Shown in pieces: positions 24,597-33,588 of a DNA stretch of 64,000 bases (position 1 is the stretch's first letter; each line of letters begins with the position of its first letter). Origin of the DNA: an uncultured Bacteroidales bacterium (lineage in GTDB: Bacteria > Bacteroidota > Bacteroidia > Bacteroidales > Paludibacteraceae). A program made the position numbers and the translations under genes. Below the pieces are notes generated by a model, which saw only the letters and a program-made list of their open reading frames with translations, ran no database searches and was not told the DNA's origin. The stretch is from NCBI GenBank assembly GCA_900319645.1, contig ONPG01000002.1:1-64000 (forward strand), written 5' to 3'.

Positions 24597-25349
24597 TTAT
24601 ATACGCTCGAGGTGTTGGAGACGCACCCATCCGAGGTTGTTCCCGACGCGAACATTCGCCCATTCGCCGATGGTCTCGCGGATCGTGACTTTGGTTCCTT
24701 CGTGCAGGGTGAAGAGGTCGGTTCCCGAACGGTCTGGCGAGGACTTGGCGTTGACTACCCCCTGTGTGATGATGGCTTCGTTCCGCAGGCTGTCACGCTG
24801 GTGAAGAGAGACGGCATTGGCTCCTGCACAGATAGAGAAAATCAGGGCAATCCATGCTACGTGGAAAGCTGTTTTGCGCAGCCATAGTTCGCGGCTGAGC
24901 AGGAAAAGCGACAGACCGACGAGCGCCAGAATGAAGAGCCCGATGGAGAGACTGAACCATGTGGTTTCACGCAGACTGTTGCGCACAACGCGTGCCCATG
25001 CCGAGAGGAAGAAATCCTGGTCGCGAACATTGTCTGTGATACGTGTCTGGGCAAAAGCGAGGTTGTACTGCGCGTCCTTATAGTTCGGCTTGAGACGCAA
25101 AGCGCGTTCATAGGAGAGGATGGCTTGCGCCAATTCGCCCTGCTTGAAACGGGCGTTACCGAGGTTGTAATAGACTTGCGCCGAGGGCTGCTCGTCGATG
25201 ATCGACTGATAGAGCCCTGCTGCTTCGGCATAACGGCCTTCTGCATAGGCGGTGTTCGCCTCGTCAAAAGCACTTTGTGCCTGCAATGTGGAGAACTGAA
25301 AACTGCAAACCGAAAGGAGCAGCATGGCTATGAATAGTATCTTTCTCAT
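24597..25349 (-). CDS. batE: BatE: TPR protein with C-terminal SH3-like domain
   Basis: The 250-residue product is exported or membrane-anchored (signal-like MRKILFIAMLLLSVCSFQF). It has two or three TPR units (YAEGRYAEAAGLYQSII, QVYYNLGNARFKQGELAQAILSYERALRLKPNY) at about 30-100, two hydrophobic helices at about 130-185 and a bacterial SH3-like domain at the end (VNAKSSPDRSGTDLFTLHEGTKV...GWVRLQHLERI). This architecture is BatE of the Bacteroides aerotolerance operon, the last gene. Its ATG overlaps the batD stop by four bases (ATGA), which suggests translational coupling. The molecular function of Bat proteins is not settled. Confidence 0.9.
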   Translation of the reverse strand: MRKILFIAMLLLSVCSFQFSTLQAQSAFDEANTAYAEGRYAEAAGLYQSIIDEQPSAQVYYNLGNARFKQGELAQAILSYERALRLKPNYKDAQYNLAFAQTRITDNVRDQDFFLSAWARVVRNSLRETTWFSLSIGLFILALVGLSLFLLSRELWLRKTAFHVAWIALIFSICAGANAVSLHQRDSLRNEAIITQGVVNAKSSPDRSGTDLFTLHEGTKVTIRETIGEWANVRVGNNLGWVRLQHLERI

Positions 25350-27229
25350 ATCTTTTGGCTTTCGAGGTTGTTAATGAGGTTGGTGGTGTCGCGGTAGAGG
25401 TCGTCCATGGCATGGTCCGTAGTGGGCGCATAACGTGCGAACTCGGCGGTCGAGAGGACGTTCATCACATCGGCAATGAGGGCGTTGCTCACGCCTTTGC
25501 GGCGCAAGTGAGAGGTGATGTTATCCTTGTTCAACTCGGCAGTCGGGATAGACAGACGGTCGCTGAGGTATGTCCACGCGGCGCGCTCGATCTCCTCATA
25601 GAAATGGTCTTTGTCATTGGCTTTGAGTGCTACGGATGCGGCTTTGAGACGGCGTTGCGCCACCTTGTTGGCTCGTTTGTAGCGTACACGGCTGATGTCG
25701 GCGTTCTCCTTGATCTGCTTGCGCAGGATGATGAGCGTCAGCAGGGCTATGAAGGCCGGTATGACATACCAAAGCCATATATACTGGTAAGGAGTGATTT
25801 GTGCGTTTTTCCGTTTTTGCGGCTGGAGCGGCTTGGTGTCAATATAACGGATGTCGGTTCCGAGCTGCTTGATATCTTCTTTCTGTGCCGTGTAGTTAGC
25901 CACCTGAGGCTGGCCGCCAACTGCTGCTTCACCTGCTCCGCGTTTGACGTGGATGGTATATTCCGGCGTGGAGAGACGGCGGTATTGCTTGTCCTCAATG
26001 TCGAAATAACTGAAGGTAATCGGCGGGATGGTGTATTCACCCGGACTACGCGGGATGGCCAGATATTCAATGGACTTGGTACCACTCATGCCAGCCGTCG
26101 AGGTGGAGTAGTTGTTGGTCACTTTCGGATCGTAAGGCTCGAAGCCTTCGGGCCAATCTACCGCAGGGGTCTTCAGCAGTTTCATGTTGCCGGCTCCTGT
26201 GATGTCGAGACGGATGGTGACGGCATCGTTAGTCTGGAGTTCGGTTTGCGAGATAGATGGTGTCAGCGTGAACTTACCCACACCTCCTGAGAAACCTGCG
26301 GGTTTGCCGGAAGGCAGTGCGGAGGCGTGAATCGTGACAGCGGGAGCGGTGAGCATTCGGGTCACGTTGGTATAGGATGCAAAGAAATTATCGAAGATGC
26401 TACGCACCTGTTGTTGCGTCTGTACGCGGATAACCGCTTCGAACTTCGCTGGTTCAATGCGGATGTCGCCCGAGTGCTGAGGGTAGAGTACGGTGCGATA
26501 GAGCACGGCTGTCTGATAATTGCGTCCGTTGTAGTGCTCGAGTTCGGTCTGGATCTCGCCCTGCTCGATTTCCTGTTTAAGGAAACCGGTGAACTCCGGC
26601 AACTTGGTGTTGTTGGTCAACTGCGCGACGTCCACGTTAGCGAAATAGAGTTTGTAGGTCAGCAAAAGCGCTTCTTGCTCGCACACGCGTGTCTTGTTAA
26701 CGATCGTGCGCACGAAGAGATTGTCGCTGTTGGTGTTGCTTTGGGACGATTGTGTGTTTTGGTTGCTCTGTGTGCTCTGATTGCTTTGCGTATTCTGATT
26801 AGTTTGTCCACCCTGAGTCGATTGATTTGCCTGAGCGGGTTGCTCGTCTTCCGGCAGAACGGTGATACGGACACCGTTGGACTGGATGTTGTCGCCATCC
26901 ACGCGAACCGTTGCCGGTGGGATGGTGAACGTACCGGCCTTTTGCGCCATGAGCGTATAGGTATAAGTCTGCTCGAAAGAGGAGGTGCGATGCCCGTTGA
27001 CGAACGAGGTACTACTGCTGGTGGAGGTGTAAGGACCTGCCAGCAGATCGAAATTGGTAAACTCAGGTGCACGCAGATCGCGGCTACGATGGTTGACGGA
27101 ATAGGTCAACTGAAACGGCCTGCCTACTATCACGCGGCTTGGGGCTTGTGCCTTGAAAACCACATCGTCTGCATACACACCCAGTGCGATGCCGATGAAT
27201 AGGAGTACTATGGTAATTCTATGTCTCAT
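25346..27229 (-). CDS. batD: BatD: membrane-anchored beta-domain protein
   Basis: The 627-residue product has a signal peptide (cleavage near GVYA-DDV), several periplasmic beta-sandwich domains beginning VVFKAQAPSRVIVGRPFQLTYSV, one transmembrane helix near residue 490 (YIWLWYVIPAFIALLTLIIL) and a cytoplasmic helical tail with a TAELNKDNI stretch. It matches the BatD oxygen-tolerance family. A linker around residues 135-172 is made almost only of Q, N, S and T in short repeats, probably a flexible spacer. It lies 39 bases downstream of batC and overlaps batE by four bases. Confidence 0.92.
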   Translation of the reverse strand: MRHRITIVLLFIGIALGVYADDVVFKAQAPSRVIVGRPFQLTYSVNHRSRDLRAPEFTNFDLLAGPYTSTSSSTSFVNGHRTSSFEQTYTYTLMAQKAGTFTIPPATVRVDGDNIQSNGVRITVLPEDEQPAQANQSTQGGQTNQNTQSNQSTQSNQNTQSSQSNTNSDNLFVRTIVNKTRVCEQEALLLTYKLYFANVDVAQLTNNTKLPEFTGFLKQEIEQGEIQTELEHYNGRNYQTAVLYRTVLYPQHSGDIRIEPAKFEAVIRVQTQQQVRSIFDNFFASYTNVTRMLTAPAVTIHASALPSGKPAGFSGGVGKFTLTPSISQTELQTNDAVTIRLDITGAGNMKLLKTPAVDWPEGFEPYDPKVTNNYSTSTAGMSGTKSIEYLAIPRSPGEYTIPPITFSYFDIEDKQYRRLSTPEYTIHVKRGAGEAAVGGQPQVANYTAQKEDIKQLGTDIRYIDTKPLQPQKRKNAQITPYQYIWLWYVIPAFIALLTLIILRKQIKENADISRVRYKRANKVAQRRLKAASVALKANDKDHFYEEIERAAWTYLSDRLSIPTAELNKDNITSHLRRKGVSNALIADVMNVLSTAEFARYAPTTDHAMDDLYRDTTNLINNLESQKI

Positions 27230-27268
27230 AATAATTAAATATCCCGATAAATGACCATGGTGAACAGC

Positions 27269-27967
27269 TTACCATTCTTTTTCTACGCGGCGTTTCTTGC
27301 CTTGTTGCCGTTGCAGTTTCTCCTGGGTGTCCTGTTCATCCTGTTCCAACGCTTGGAGAATCTGTTCAGCGGTCTCTTTGTCCATCTGGTCTTCAGTCTG
27401 TTGGGCTTGTTGTTGCTCTTGTTGCTGTTGCTGATTCTGGTTCTGCTGCTCTTGCTGTTGCTGCTGTTGTTGCTGGTCTTGCTTGTCCTGTTTCTGATCT
27501 TGGTTTTGTTGCTGTTGTTGCTGTTGTAGCATCTCCATGGCTTTTACCAGATTGTAACGTGTGTCATTGTCCTTGGGGTTAGCCCGTAACGATTCCTGAA
27601 AAGCCGCCACGGCCTGGTCGTACTGTTGCTGGGCAAAAGCGCAGTTGCCGATGTTGTGCATCGCCTTTGCCATCCGCTCTTTGTCCTTTTTCTTGTCCAG
27701 CATCTGTGCGGCTTTGGTGAATTCCGCTTGAGCGTCAGCGTATTTGTCCTGTTTGAAGAGAGCGTCACCAAGGTTGTAGTGTGCCTCGTAGCTGTCTTTG
27801 TTGGTGTCTATCGCACGACGGTAATCCACTTCCGCCTCGGTGAAGTTCTGCTTTTTGTATTCGCGGTTGCCTCGACGTACATCACCCGCCTCGCGTTGCG
27901 CGAAGACTGAGGTAACGGCGAAGGTCAAAATGCCAAGTATGAATCCTGTTCTTTTCATATTATCCAT
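27269..27967 (-). CDS. batC: BatC: TPR protein with polyglutamine region
   Basis: The 232-residue product has a signal peptide (KRTGFILGILTFAVTSVFA), then TPR repeats between about 25 and 135 (DVRRGNREYKKQNFTEAEVDYRRAI, EAHYNLGDALFKQDKYADAQ, AMHNIGNCAFAQQQYDQAVAAFQ). A stretch of roughly 60 residues that is mostly Gln with scattered Asn, Asp and Lys follows, and then a short charged end. TPR content and place between batB and batD identify BatC. Two in-frame starts exist, at 27967 and at 27958; the second gives a more typical signal peptide. Confidence 0.9.
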   Translation of the reverse strand: MDNMKRTGFILGILTFAVTSVFAQREAGDVRRGNREYKKQNFTEAEVDYRRAIDTNKDSYEAHYNLGDALFKQDKYADAQAEFTKAAQMLDKKKDKERMAKAMHNIGNCAFAQQQYDQAVAAFQESLRANPKDNDTRYNLVKAMEMLQQQQQQQNQDQKQDKQDQQQQQQQQEQQNQNQQQQQEQQQAQQTEDQMDKETAEQILQALEQDEQDTQEKLQRQQGKKRRVEKEW

Positions 27968-27999
27968 GTTTTATCTTCCTCTTAGCAAGGTGAAAATGC

Positions 28000-29031
28000 T
28001 TATTTCTCCTCTCCGAAAATATCCAAACGGCTGAGCGATTTGTTCTTGCGGTTGAAGATGAAATATTCTATGACGAGCAGGAGTAGTGCGATGAGTGCAA
28101 AACTTTGGAACTGCTCGTTGTAGTCGGTGAATATCTGGGTCTCGATTTCCTGTGTCGCCATTTTGTCGAGTTCTTTTTGAATAGCTCGGGTAGCGGTATT
28201 GGTGTTGTCGCAACGGACATAGATACCGCCACCTGCTTGTGCTATCTCGCGGCACATGTCTTCGTTGAGTTTGCTGACCACCACATTGCCCTGACGGTCT
28301 TTGATAAATCGGTTGGTTCCCGGAACAGGAATCGGACTTCCTTCCGGCTTGCCGATGCCGACTACTAACACGCGGATTCCGGCCTCTTTGGCTTTTGCAG
28401 CCACGGCTTTCGCGTCGTCTTCGTGGTTCTCACCATCGGTGATGAGGATGATTGCACGGCTGGCATCGCTCTGTTCGCCGAAGCAACGGATGGAAGTGTT
28501 AAGTGCCTGACCGATGGCCGTTCCCTGCGTCTTGATCAGGTCGGGTTTGATGGTGTTGAGGAACATCTTCGCCGAGACGTAATCACAGGTAATGGGCAGT
28601 TGTACAAACGCGTCTCCGGCAAAGACCACCAAACCCACTTTGTCGTTGACCATGTTGTCCATGAGTTTGCTGAGCATCTGTTTAGCGCGGTCCAGACGGT
28701 TGGGAGCCACGTCTTCCGCCAGCATGGAGTTGGAGATGTCGAGTGCGACGATGGCTTCGATGCCCTGACGTTTCTCTTTGTGCTCCGATTGACCGAACTG
28801 CGGGCGTGCAGCGGCGATGATGAGCAGAGTGAGAGCCAGCAGGACGATAGAGAACTTGACCGCTGGGCGTACGCGGCTGGCATTGGGCATGAGTTGCTCC
28901 ACCAGTTCTTTGTCTCCGAACGCTTCCAGTTGGCGGCGTTTGCGGCGGGACATGAGGATATAGGCTGTGATGAAGACGGGGATCGTCGCCAGAAGCCATA
29001 ACATTTCTATTTGGGCAAATCTGAATATCAT
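28000..29031 (-). CDS. batB: BatB: von Willebrand factor A membrane protein
   Basis: The 343-residue product has two N-terminal membrane helices (residues about 8-25 and 55-75), then a VWA domain (about 90-290) and a C-terminal helix (FALIALLLLVIEYFIF). The MIDAS metal site is visible as LDISNSM with the later T of IKTQGTAIG and D of LITDGENHEDD. This is BatB of the Bat operon. Its start lies two bases after the batA stop, so the two VWA proteins are tightly coupled and may form a complex, as proposed for Bat proteins. Confidence 0.93.
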   Translation of the reverse strand: MIFRFAQIEMLWLLATIPVFITAYILMSRRKRRQLEAFGDKELVEQLMPNASRVRPAVKFSIVLLALTLLIIAAARPQFGQSEHKEKRQGIEAIVALDISNSMLAEDVAPNRLDRAKQMLSKLMDNMVNDKVGLVVFAGDAFVQLPITCDYVSAKMFLNTIKPDLIKTQGTAIGQALNTSIRCFGEQSDASRAIILITDGENHEDDAKAVAAKAKEAGIRVLVVGIGKPEGSPIPVPGTNRFIKDRQGNVVVSKLNEDMCREIAQAGGGIYVRCDNTNTATRAIQKELDKMATQEIETQIFTDYNEQFQSFALIALLLLVIEYFIFNRKNKSLSRLDIFGEEK

Positions 29032-29032
29032 A

Positions 29033-30019
29033 TTATTGTGCTATAGTTCTCAAAACAAAGTATCTCAGTATTATTTCCAGAAGCAGGCAGGCGAGTGCGG
29101 CGTAGAGGAAAGGTGCGAAGTTCTCCGTATGTTTGGCGTATTCGCGTACACGAAGTTTGGTCTTCTCGAGTTGGTCGATCTGTTCGTAAATCTGCTTGAG
29201 GCTGGTGTTGTCGGTTGCGCGGAAATACTGTCCTCCGGTCGTCTCGGCTATGCGTCGGAGCGTGGTCTCGTCAAACTCGGAATCCATGGTGACGTATTGT
29301 CTTCCCATAGGCGTCTGAACGGGAACACGTGTCTGACCGTAACTGCCAACGCCCACCGTATAGACGCGTATTCCGTATGTCTTGGCTATCTCTGCCGCCG
29401 TCTGCGGGTCGATGTCGCCGCGGTTGTTGGAACCATCGGTCAGCAGGATCACCACTTTGGATTTGGTTTGGCTGTCTTTCATTCGGTTGACAGCGTTTGC
29501 CAGACCGAGGCCGATGGCTGTTCCGTCTTCGATCATGCCGTATTCCACGGATTTGAAGAGGTTGATCAGAACGGCGTGGTCCGTTGTGAGCGGACATTGT
29601 GTGAAACTCTCGCCGGCGAAGACAACCAAGCCTATCTGGTCGTTTGGACGGGCGATGACGAAGTCGGACGCTACTTGCTTGGCTGCCTCCAAACGGTTGG
29701 GTTTCAGATCTTCTGCAAGCATGGTTCCGGAGATGTCCAATGCCATCATAATATCGATACCTTCGGTCGATTCGGAGGACCATCGGTTGGTCAGCTGAGG
29801 CCGTGCGAGTGCGAATGAAAGCAAGGTAATGACCGCTACTCGTAGCACAAACGGTACGTGCAAGAGCCATATCCTCAGCGACTTAGGCTGCTTGGCAAGC
29901 GATGTCGTGTCGCTCAGTTGGACGCTCGCGTCGGATTTGTGCAGCTCGTAGATGTACCACCCTATAACTGGCAGCAACAGGAGTAGCAAAAATAAATATC
30001 CGGGATTAGCAAATGTCAT
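29033..30019 (-). CDS. batA: BatA: von Willebrand factor A membrane protein
   Basis: The 328-residue product has N-terminal membrane helices (LFLLLLLLPVIGWYIY and the following FVLRVAVITLLSFALA), a VWA domain with a complete MIDAS (LDISGTM, DGTAIG, LTDGSNNRGDID) and a C-terminal helix (FLYAALACLLLEIILRYFVL). It resembles BatB closely, indicating an ancient duplication. It lies 13 bases downstream of the DUF4381-like gene and two bases upstream of batB. Confidence 0.93.
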   Translation of the reverse strand: MTFANPGYLFLLLLLLPVIGWYIYELHKSDASVQLSDTTSLAKQPKSLRIWLLHVPFVLRVAVITLLSFALARPQLTNRWSSESTEGIDIMMALDISGTMLAEDLKPNRLEAAKQVASDFVIARPNDQIGLVVFAGESFTQCPLTTDHAVLINLFKSVEYGMIEDGTAIGLGLANAVNRMKDSQTKSKVVILLTDGSNNRGDIDPQTAAEIAKTYGIRVYTVGVGSYGQTRVPVQTPMGRQYVTMDSEFDETTLRRIAETTGGQYFRATDNTSLKQIYEQIDQLEKTKLRVREYAKHTENFAPFLYAALACLLLEIILRYFVLRTIAQ

Positions 30020-30032
30020 GATTATTTACGAT

Positions 30033-30974
30033 TTATTCATTTTCCTTTTGTTCGTCAGGCTGCTCAACGGGTGTCGTTTCCTTGACGAAATCATAAGCTG
30101 TGTTGAGTGCACTCTCGTTCTCGTCAGGTGTGGTATGCCATTTGGCGAACTTGACGAGGTCGGCGGTTTGCAGCATTTTCTTCAGCCGTTCGTAGAGAGC
30201 TTTGCCGTCTTCTTTGGTACATGGTACCTTGCCCCCTTGCCCCTTCACGAGTATGTTTTCCATCTCGCGGAGTGTCTCGTCGCTTGTTTTCTCGGTACTC
30301 TGAACGTCAAAACGGCGTCCGATGTATTCGCGCACAACGTCTGTCAGGTCGGTTTGGTACTCTTTGACCTTGCCGTCTTTCCATATCTTCGCCTCTTTGA
30401 TGGCGTCGAGTTTCTCGAGTGCCACTTCTTCGGCTGGACGCAACAGTTCGGGCTCAATGATCTCTTCCTCTGGTTGCTGACGCTTGCGATACCATTGGAC
30501 GAGGTAGTATATGCCGACGCCCAAAGCTACTAACAGGAGTGCTAACAATATCCACCGGATGATACCCCACCACCAAATGGGTGCTTTCTCAATATCTTTG
30601 ATATCGGTAATTGCGAGTGTCGTGTCCACCTCGAACGGCTGTATGACGTTGAGCGCCATCGCCTCGGTGAAGAAGGTGTCTTCCCCGCTCGCGAAAGCAA
30701 CAGGATTGATAGAGAAAAGCGAGTCCTGAAAACTGGTAAGTGTCAGATATTGATTCAGTTGCAACCGCCCGTCGGGCAGGGTTGTGGTATCCACTATCGT
30801 GCGGTCCACTATCTCCAAACCTTCCTGAAGGGTCTCGCCGAAAACTGGCCATTCCACTTTCTCGTCCTTCTCTTGCGTCACTTGCAGGTGCATGTCGGTC
30901 TGGTCGCCGAGCATCAGCATCGTCGAGTCGATGGACGCACTCACTACTATGGCTAATAATAAATTACAAAACAT
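30033..30974 (-). CDS. Bat-operon membrane protein, DUF4381-like
   Basis: The 313-residue product has a signal-like N-terminus, a periplasmic beta-type region of about 120 residues, a single transmembrane helix at about 133-160 (WWWGIIRWILLALLLVALGVGIYYLVQW) and a cytoplasmic region rich in charged helices (EEVALEKLDAIKEAKIWKDGKVKEYQTDLTDVVREYIGRRF). The KLDAI...G..K.YY..LT...R.Y...RF pattern is that of the small membrane protein found between the DUF58 and VWA genes in Bat/MoxR operons. Its function is unknown. Confidence 0.85.
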   Translation of the reverse strand: MFCNLLLAIVVSASIDSTMLMLGDQTDMHLQVTQEKDEKVEWPVFGETLQEGLEIVDRTIVDTTTLPDGRLQLNQYLTLTSFQDSLFSINPVAFASGEDTFFTEAMALNVIQPFEVDTTLAITDIKDIEKAPIWWWGIIRWILLALLLVALGVGIYYLVQWYRKRQQPEEEIIEPELLRPAEEVALEKLDAIKEAKIWKDGKVKEYQTDLTDVVREYIGRRFDVQSTEKTSDETLREMENILVKGQGGKVPCTKEDGKALYERLKKMLQTADLVKFAKWHTTPDENESALNTAYDFVKETTPVEQPDEQKENE

Positions 30975-31025
30975 AACAGTTTAACGTTTTGTTCTAAACA
31001 AAACCATTTTTAACACATTAACGCT

Positions 31026-31916
31026 TTAGTGCGCAAACAATCGCATTAAAGCTTTCACGTAATCTTCGTCCGTCCGCATACTGATGTGGTTGATGCCGGT
31101 TTTGCTGTACATGGTCTCGAGTGCAGCCTGCTGCTCTTGCCATGCCTCTGCATAGGCGTTGCGAACGGAAGCGAGAGAGGTGTCCGCCCATATGCGTTTG
31201 CCGCTCTCTGCGTCACGCAGTTTGATAAGTCCCACGTCGGGCAATTCCGCGTCGCGTCGGTCGTAGATCTGTATCACGTTCAGGTCGTGTTTGCGGCTGG
31301 CAATTACTACGGGAGACACACCACGATCTTTTGTTCTTTGTACATTGCTAAATGCTACATCCATCAGGTCGCTGATTACAAACGCCGTGCAGCGTCTTTT
31401 CTGTGCGTTCGTCAGGTATTCCAATGCCGTGTTGATATTGGTTCCCTGACTTTCCGGCTCAAACGAGAGCAACTCGCGGATGATATGCAGAACGTGGCTC
31501 TTGCCTTTCTTGGGAGGAATGAATTTTTCTATTTTGTCGGAGAAGAAGATCACGCCCACTTTATCGTTGTTCTCGATGGTGGAGAAAGCGAGTGTTGCGG
31601 CTACTTCGGCCATCGTGTCGCGTTTCATTTGGCTGACCGTTCCGAAGTTACGGCTTCCGCTGACATCGACGAGCAACATCACCGTCAGCTCGCGTTCTTC
31701 CTCGAAGACCTTGATATAAGGTTTGTTGAGCCGTGCGGTCACATTCCAGTCTATCGAGCGGACGTCGTCTCCTGGCTGGTATTCGCGAACCTCGCTGAAA
31801 GCCATACCACGACCTTTGAATTGGCTGTGGTATTCGCCTGCGAAGATGTTACGGCTCAAACCGTGGGTCTTGATCTCTATCTTCCGGACTTTTTGTAATA
31901 ACTCTTCTGAAGTCAT
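31026..31916 (-). CDS. DUF58 protein of the MoxR/Bat operon
   Basis: The 296-residue product starts MTSEELLQKVRKIEIKTHGL and carries the DUF58 core FKGRGMAFSEVREYQPGDDVRSIDWNVTAR, followed by a VWA-like fold with LLVDVSGSRNFGT as its degenerate metal site. An in-frame upstream ATG at 32000 would add 28 residues unlike the family, so the internal start is preferred. DUF58 proteins regularly follow MoxR ATPases. The 127-base gap from moxR contains a TAATTTTG on the minus strand (32046-32039), a possible weak internal promoter. Confidence 0.93.
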   Translation of the reverse strand: MTSEELLQKVRKIEIKTHGLSRNIFAGEYHSQFKGRGMAFSEVREYQPGDDVRSIDWNVTARLNKPYIKVFEEERELTVMLLVDVSGSRNFGTVSQMKRDTMAEVAATLAFSTIENNDKVGVIFFSDKIEKFIPPKKGKSHVLHIIRELLSFEPESQGTNINTALEYLTNAQKRRCTAFVISDLMDVAFSNVQRTKDRGVSPVVIASRKHDLNVIQIYDRRDAELPDVGLIKLRDAESGKRIWADTSLASVRNAYAEAWQEQQAALETMYSKTGINHISMRTDEDYVKALMRLFAH

Positions 31917-32043
31917 AGTATATGCCTCATTAGTAATTCTCAATTTTGAATTTTTCGCGAGCAGATTTGGCTTTCCCGGTGAGGGAGTTATGGGGTCCAT
32001 AATGACCGAACCGAAAAGCCGAAGATGCCGCGAAAAAGCAAAA

Positions 32044-33039
32044 TTATGGTACTTGTACGGCGTTCAAAACTTGGGTTACCACATCCTCCGTCGTCATGTT
32101 GTTTGCCTCTGCCTCATACGTCAGACCGATACGATGACGCAGTACGTCGTAGCAAACGGCACGTACATCTTCCGGTGTCACGTAACCTCTTCTATGAATG
32201 AACGCATATGCGCGTGCCGCACGGGCAAGGCTGATAGATGCACGAGGCGAGCAACCGAAGGCGATCATCTGTTTCAACTCTTTCAGACCGTACTCTTCCG
32301 GCTGACGGGTGGCGAACACGATATCGACGATATATTTCTCGATTTTCTCGTCCAGATAAACCTCTTCCACAATCTTGCGGGCTTTGAGGATGTCCTCTTT
32401 CGACAAAATCGGCAATACCACTTTCTTCTCGCCGCTGATGTTCTGACGGATGATAGCCTGCTCCTCTTCTTTCTTCGGATAACCGATGACCACTTTCAGC
32501 ATGAAACGGTCGGTCTGTGCTTCCGGCAGAGGATAAGTACCTTCCTGCTCAATCGGGTTCTGGGTGGCAAGAACGAGGAACGGTTCCTCCAGTTTGAACG
32601 TCTCTTCGCCGATCGTCACTTGGCGCTCCTGCATCGCTTCCAAAAGAGCCGATTGTACCTTTGCCGGAGCACGGTTGATCTCATCTGCCAGCACGAAATT
32701 GGCGAAGATCGGACCTTTCTTGATTCGGAATGTCTCGTCTTTGATGCTATAAATCTGTGTACCGATCACGTCGGCAGGCAGCAAGTCCGGTGTAAACTGA
32801 ATACGGCTGAAATTAGCTTTGATGAGGTCGCTCAAAGTCTTGATTGCCAATGTCTTGGCAAGACCAGGCACACCTTCCAACAGGATGTGACCGTCACTCA
32901 GCAAGCCGATCAGCAAACTCTCCACCAGATGTTTCTGACCGACGATAACTTGGTTCATGCCCAGCGTCAGGGCATCTACAAACGAACTCTCGCGTTCTAC
33001 ACGCTCTTGCAGTTCGCGGATATCTACTACATTTTGCAT
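32044..33039 (-). CDS. MoxR-family AAA+ ATPase
   Basis: The 331-residue cytosolic product is a MoxR AAA+ ATPase, thought to act as a chaperone for VWA/DUF58 partners. It shows Walker A GVPGLAKT, Walker B VLADEINRAPAKVQSALLEAMQE, sensor 1 VLATQNPIEQEGTYPLPEAQ.DRF, and the C-terminal lid with GCSPRASISLARAARAYAFIHRRGYVTPEDV. Length is typical. It is the first gene of the Bat operon. No clear TAnnTTTG promoter is visible in the AT-rich bases before its start. Confidence 0.96.
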   Translation of the reverse strand: MQNVVDIRELQERVERESSFVDALTLGMNQVIVGQKHLVESLLIGLLSDGHILLEGVPGLAKTLAIKTLSDLIKANFSRIQFTPDLLPADVIGTQIYSIKDETFRIKKGPIFANFVLADEINRAPAKVQSALLEAMQERQVTIGEETFKLEEPFLVLATQNPIEQEGTYPLPEAQTDRFMLKVVIGYPKKEEEQAIIRQNISGEKKVVLPILSKEDILKARKIVEEVYLDEKIEKYIVDIVFATRQPEEYGLKELKQMIAFGCSPRASISLARAARAYAFIHRRGYVTPEDVRAVCYDVLRHRIGLTYEAEANNMTTEDVVTQVLNAVQVP

Positions 33040-33200
33040 TTTGTATAGTGTTTTTTTATGAATTCACGATTTTTGTGCGGTATCTATCTTTTTACTACAA
33101 ATTTCGTGCCAAAACCCTCTTCTGTCTGTCTCTTTCCGTCATTTCGCCTTTCTATTTTCAATTTTCAATTTCCCTTCCCCTTTCTCCTTTCAATTTCTCT

Positions 33201-33354
33201 TCCCGCTTGGTCCCGTTAGGATGGGGTTGGCCTCTGTTTATATAAATGCGGGATGTCATCCCGCGTCCCTCCCCTCCTTTCCCGTCTCTTCCCGCTTGGT
33301 TCCGTTAGGATGGGGATGGCCTCTGTCTATATAAATGCGGGATGTCATCCCTCT
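33201..33354. repeat. Repeat A, copies 2 and 3
   Basis: Two near-identical blocks start at 33201 and 33290 (period about 89 bp). Each runs TCCCGCTTGG, CCGTTAGGATGGGG, TGGCCTCTGT, TATATAAATGCGGGATGTC. Copy 2 ends in a perfect GCGGGAT-GTC-ATCCCGC hairpin (33248-33264); in copy 3 the right arm is shortened to ATCCC (33337-33352). Copy 1 is at 20781-20835. Confidence 0.8.
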
Positions 33355-33435
33355 TCTTCCCCATGCTTCCCGTTATGCCGGATTCCTCCTCCTCCCTTAT
33401 GTGGATGGCCGGGGTGGTTTTTTGTTGGTTAAAAT

Positions 33436-33502
33436 AGCGTGATTATAGCGTGATTATAGCGTGATTATAGCGTGATTCGCGGCTCGATACCGGCTCGATA
33501 CC
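33436..33502. repeat. Repeat B, copy 2: four 11-bp units plus two more 11-mers
   Basis: AGCGTGATTAT occurs at 33436-33446, 33447-33457 and 33458-33468, with AGCGTGATTCG at 33469-33479. It is followed by two exact copies of GGCTCGATACC at 33481-33502 and then ATGAAA. The left flank TTTGTTGGTTAAAAT is identical to that of the copy at 20965. Confidence 0.85.
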
Positions 33503-33588
33503 ATGAAAATAAACATCCTGAAAGCCCCTGATTCCTTCCTCTCCATAGGAGGTGCTTAATTTTTGTACTCTTTTTCATAATAGCCGAT

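Noticed and set aside
27251-27529. Plus-strand frame encoding an almost pure Leu product
   Set aside because: It is the complement of the polyglutamine codons of batC.
31917-32000. Start of the DUF58 protein at 32000
   Set aside because: The 28 extra residues do not resemble the family, and the ATG at 31916 begins the conserved MTSEELLQKVRKIEIKT stretch.
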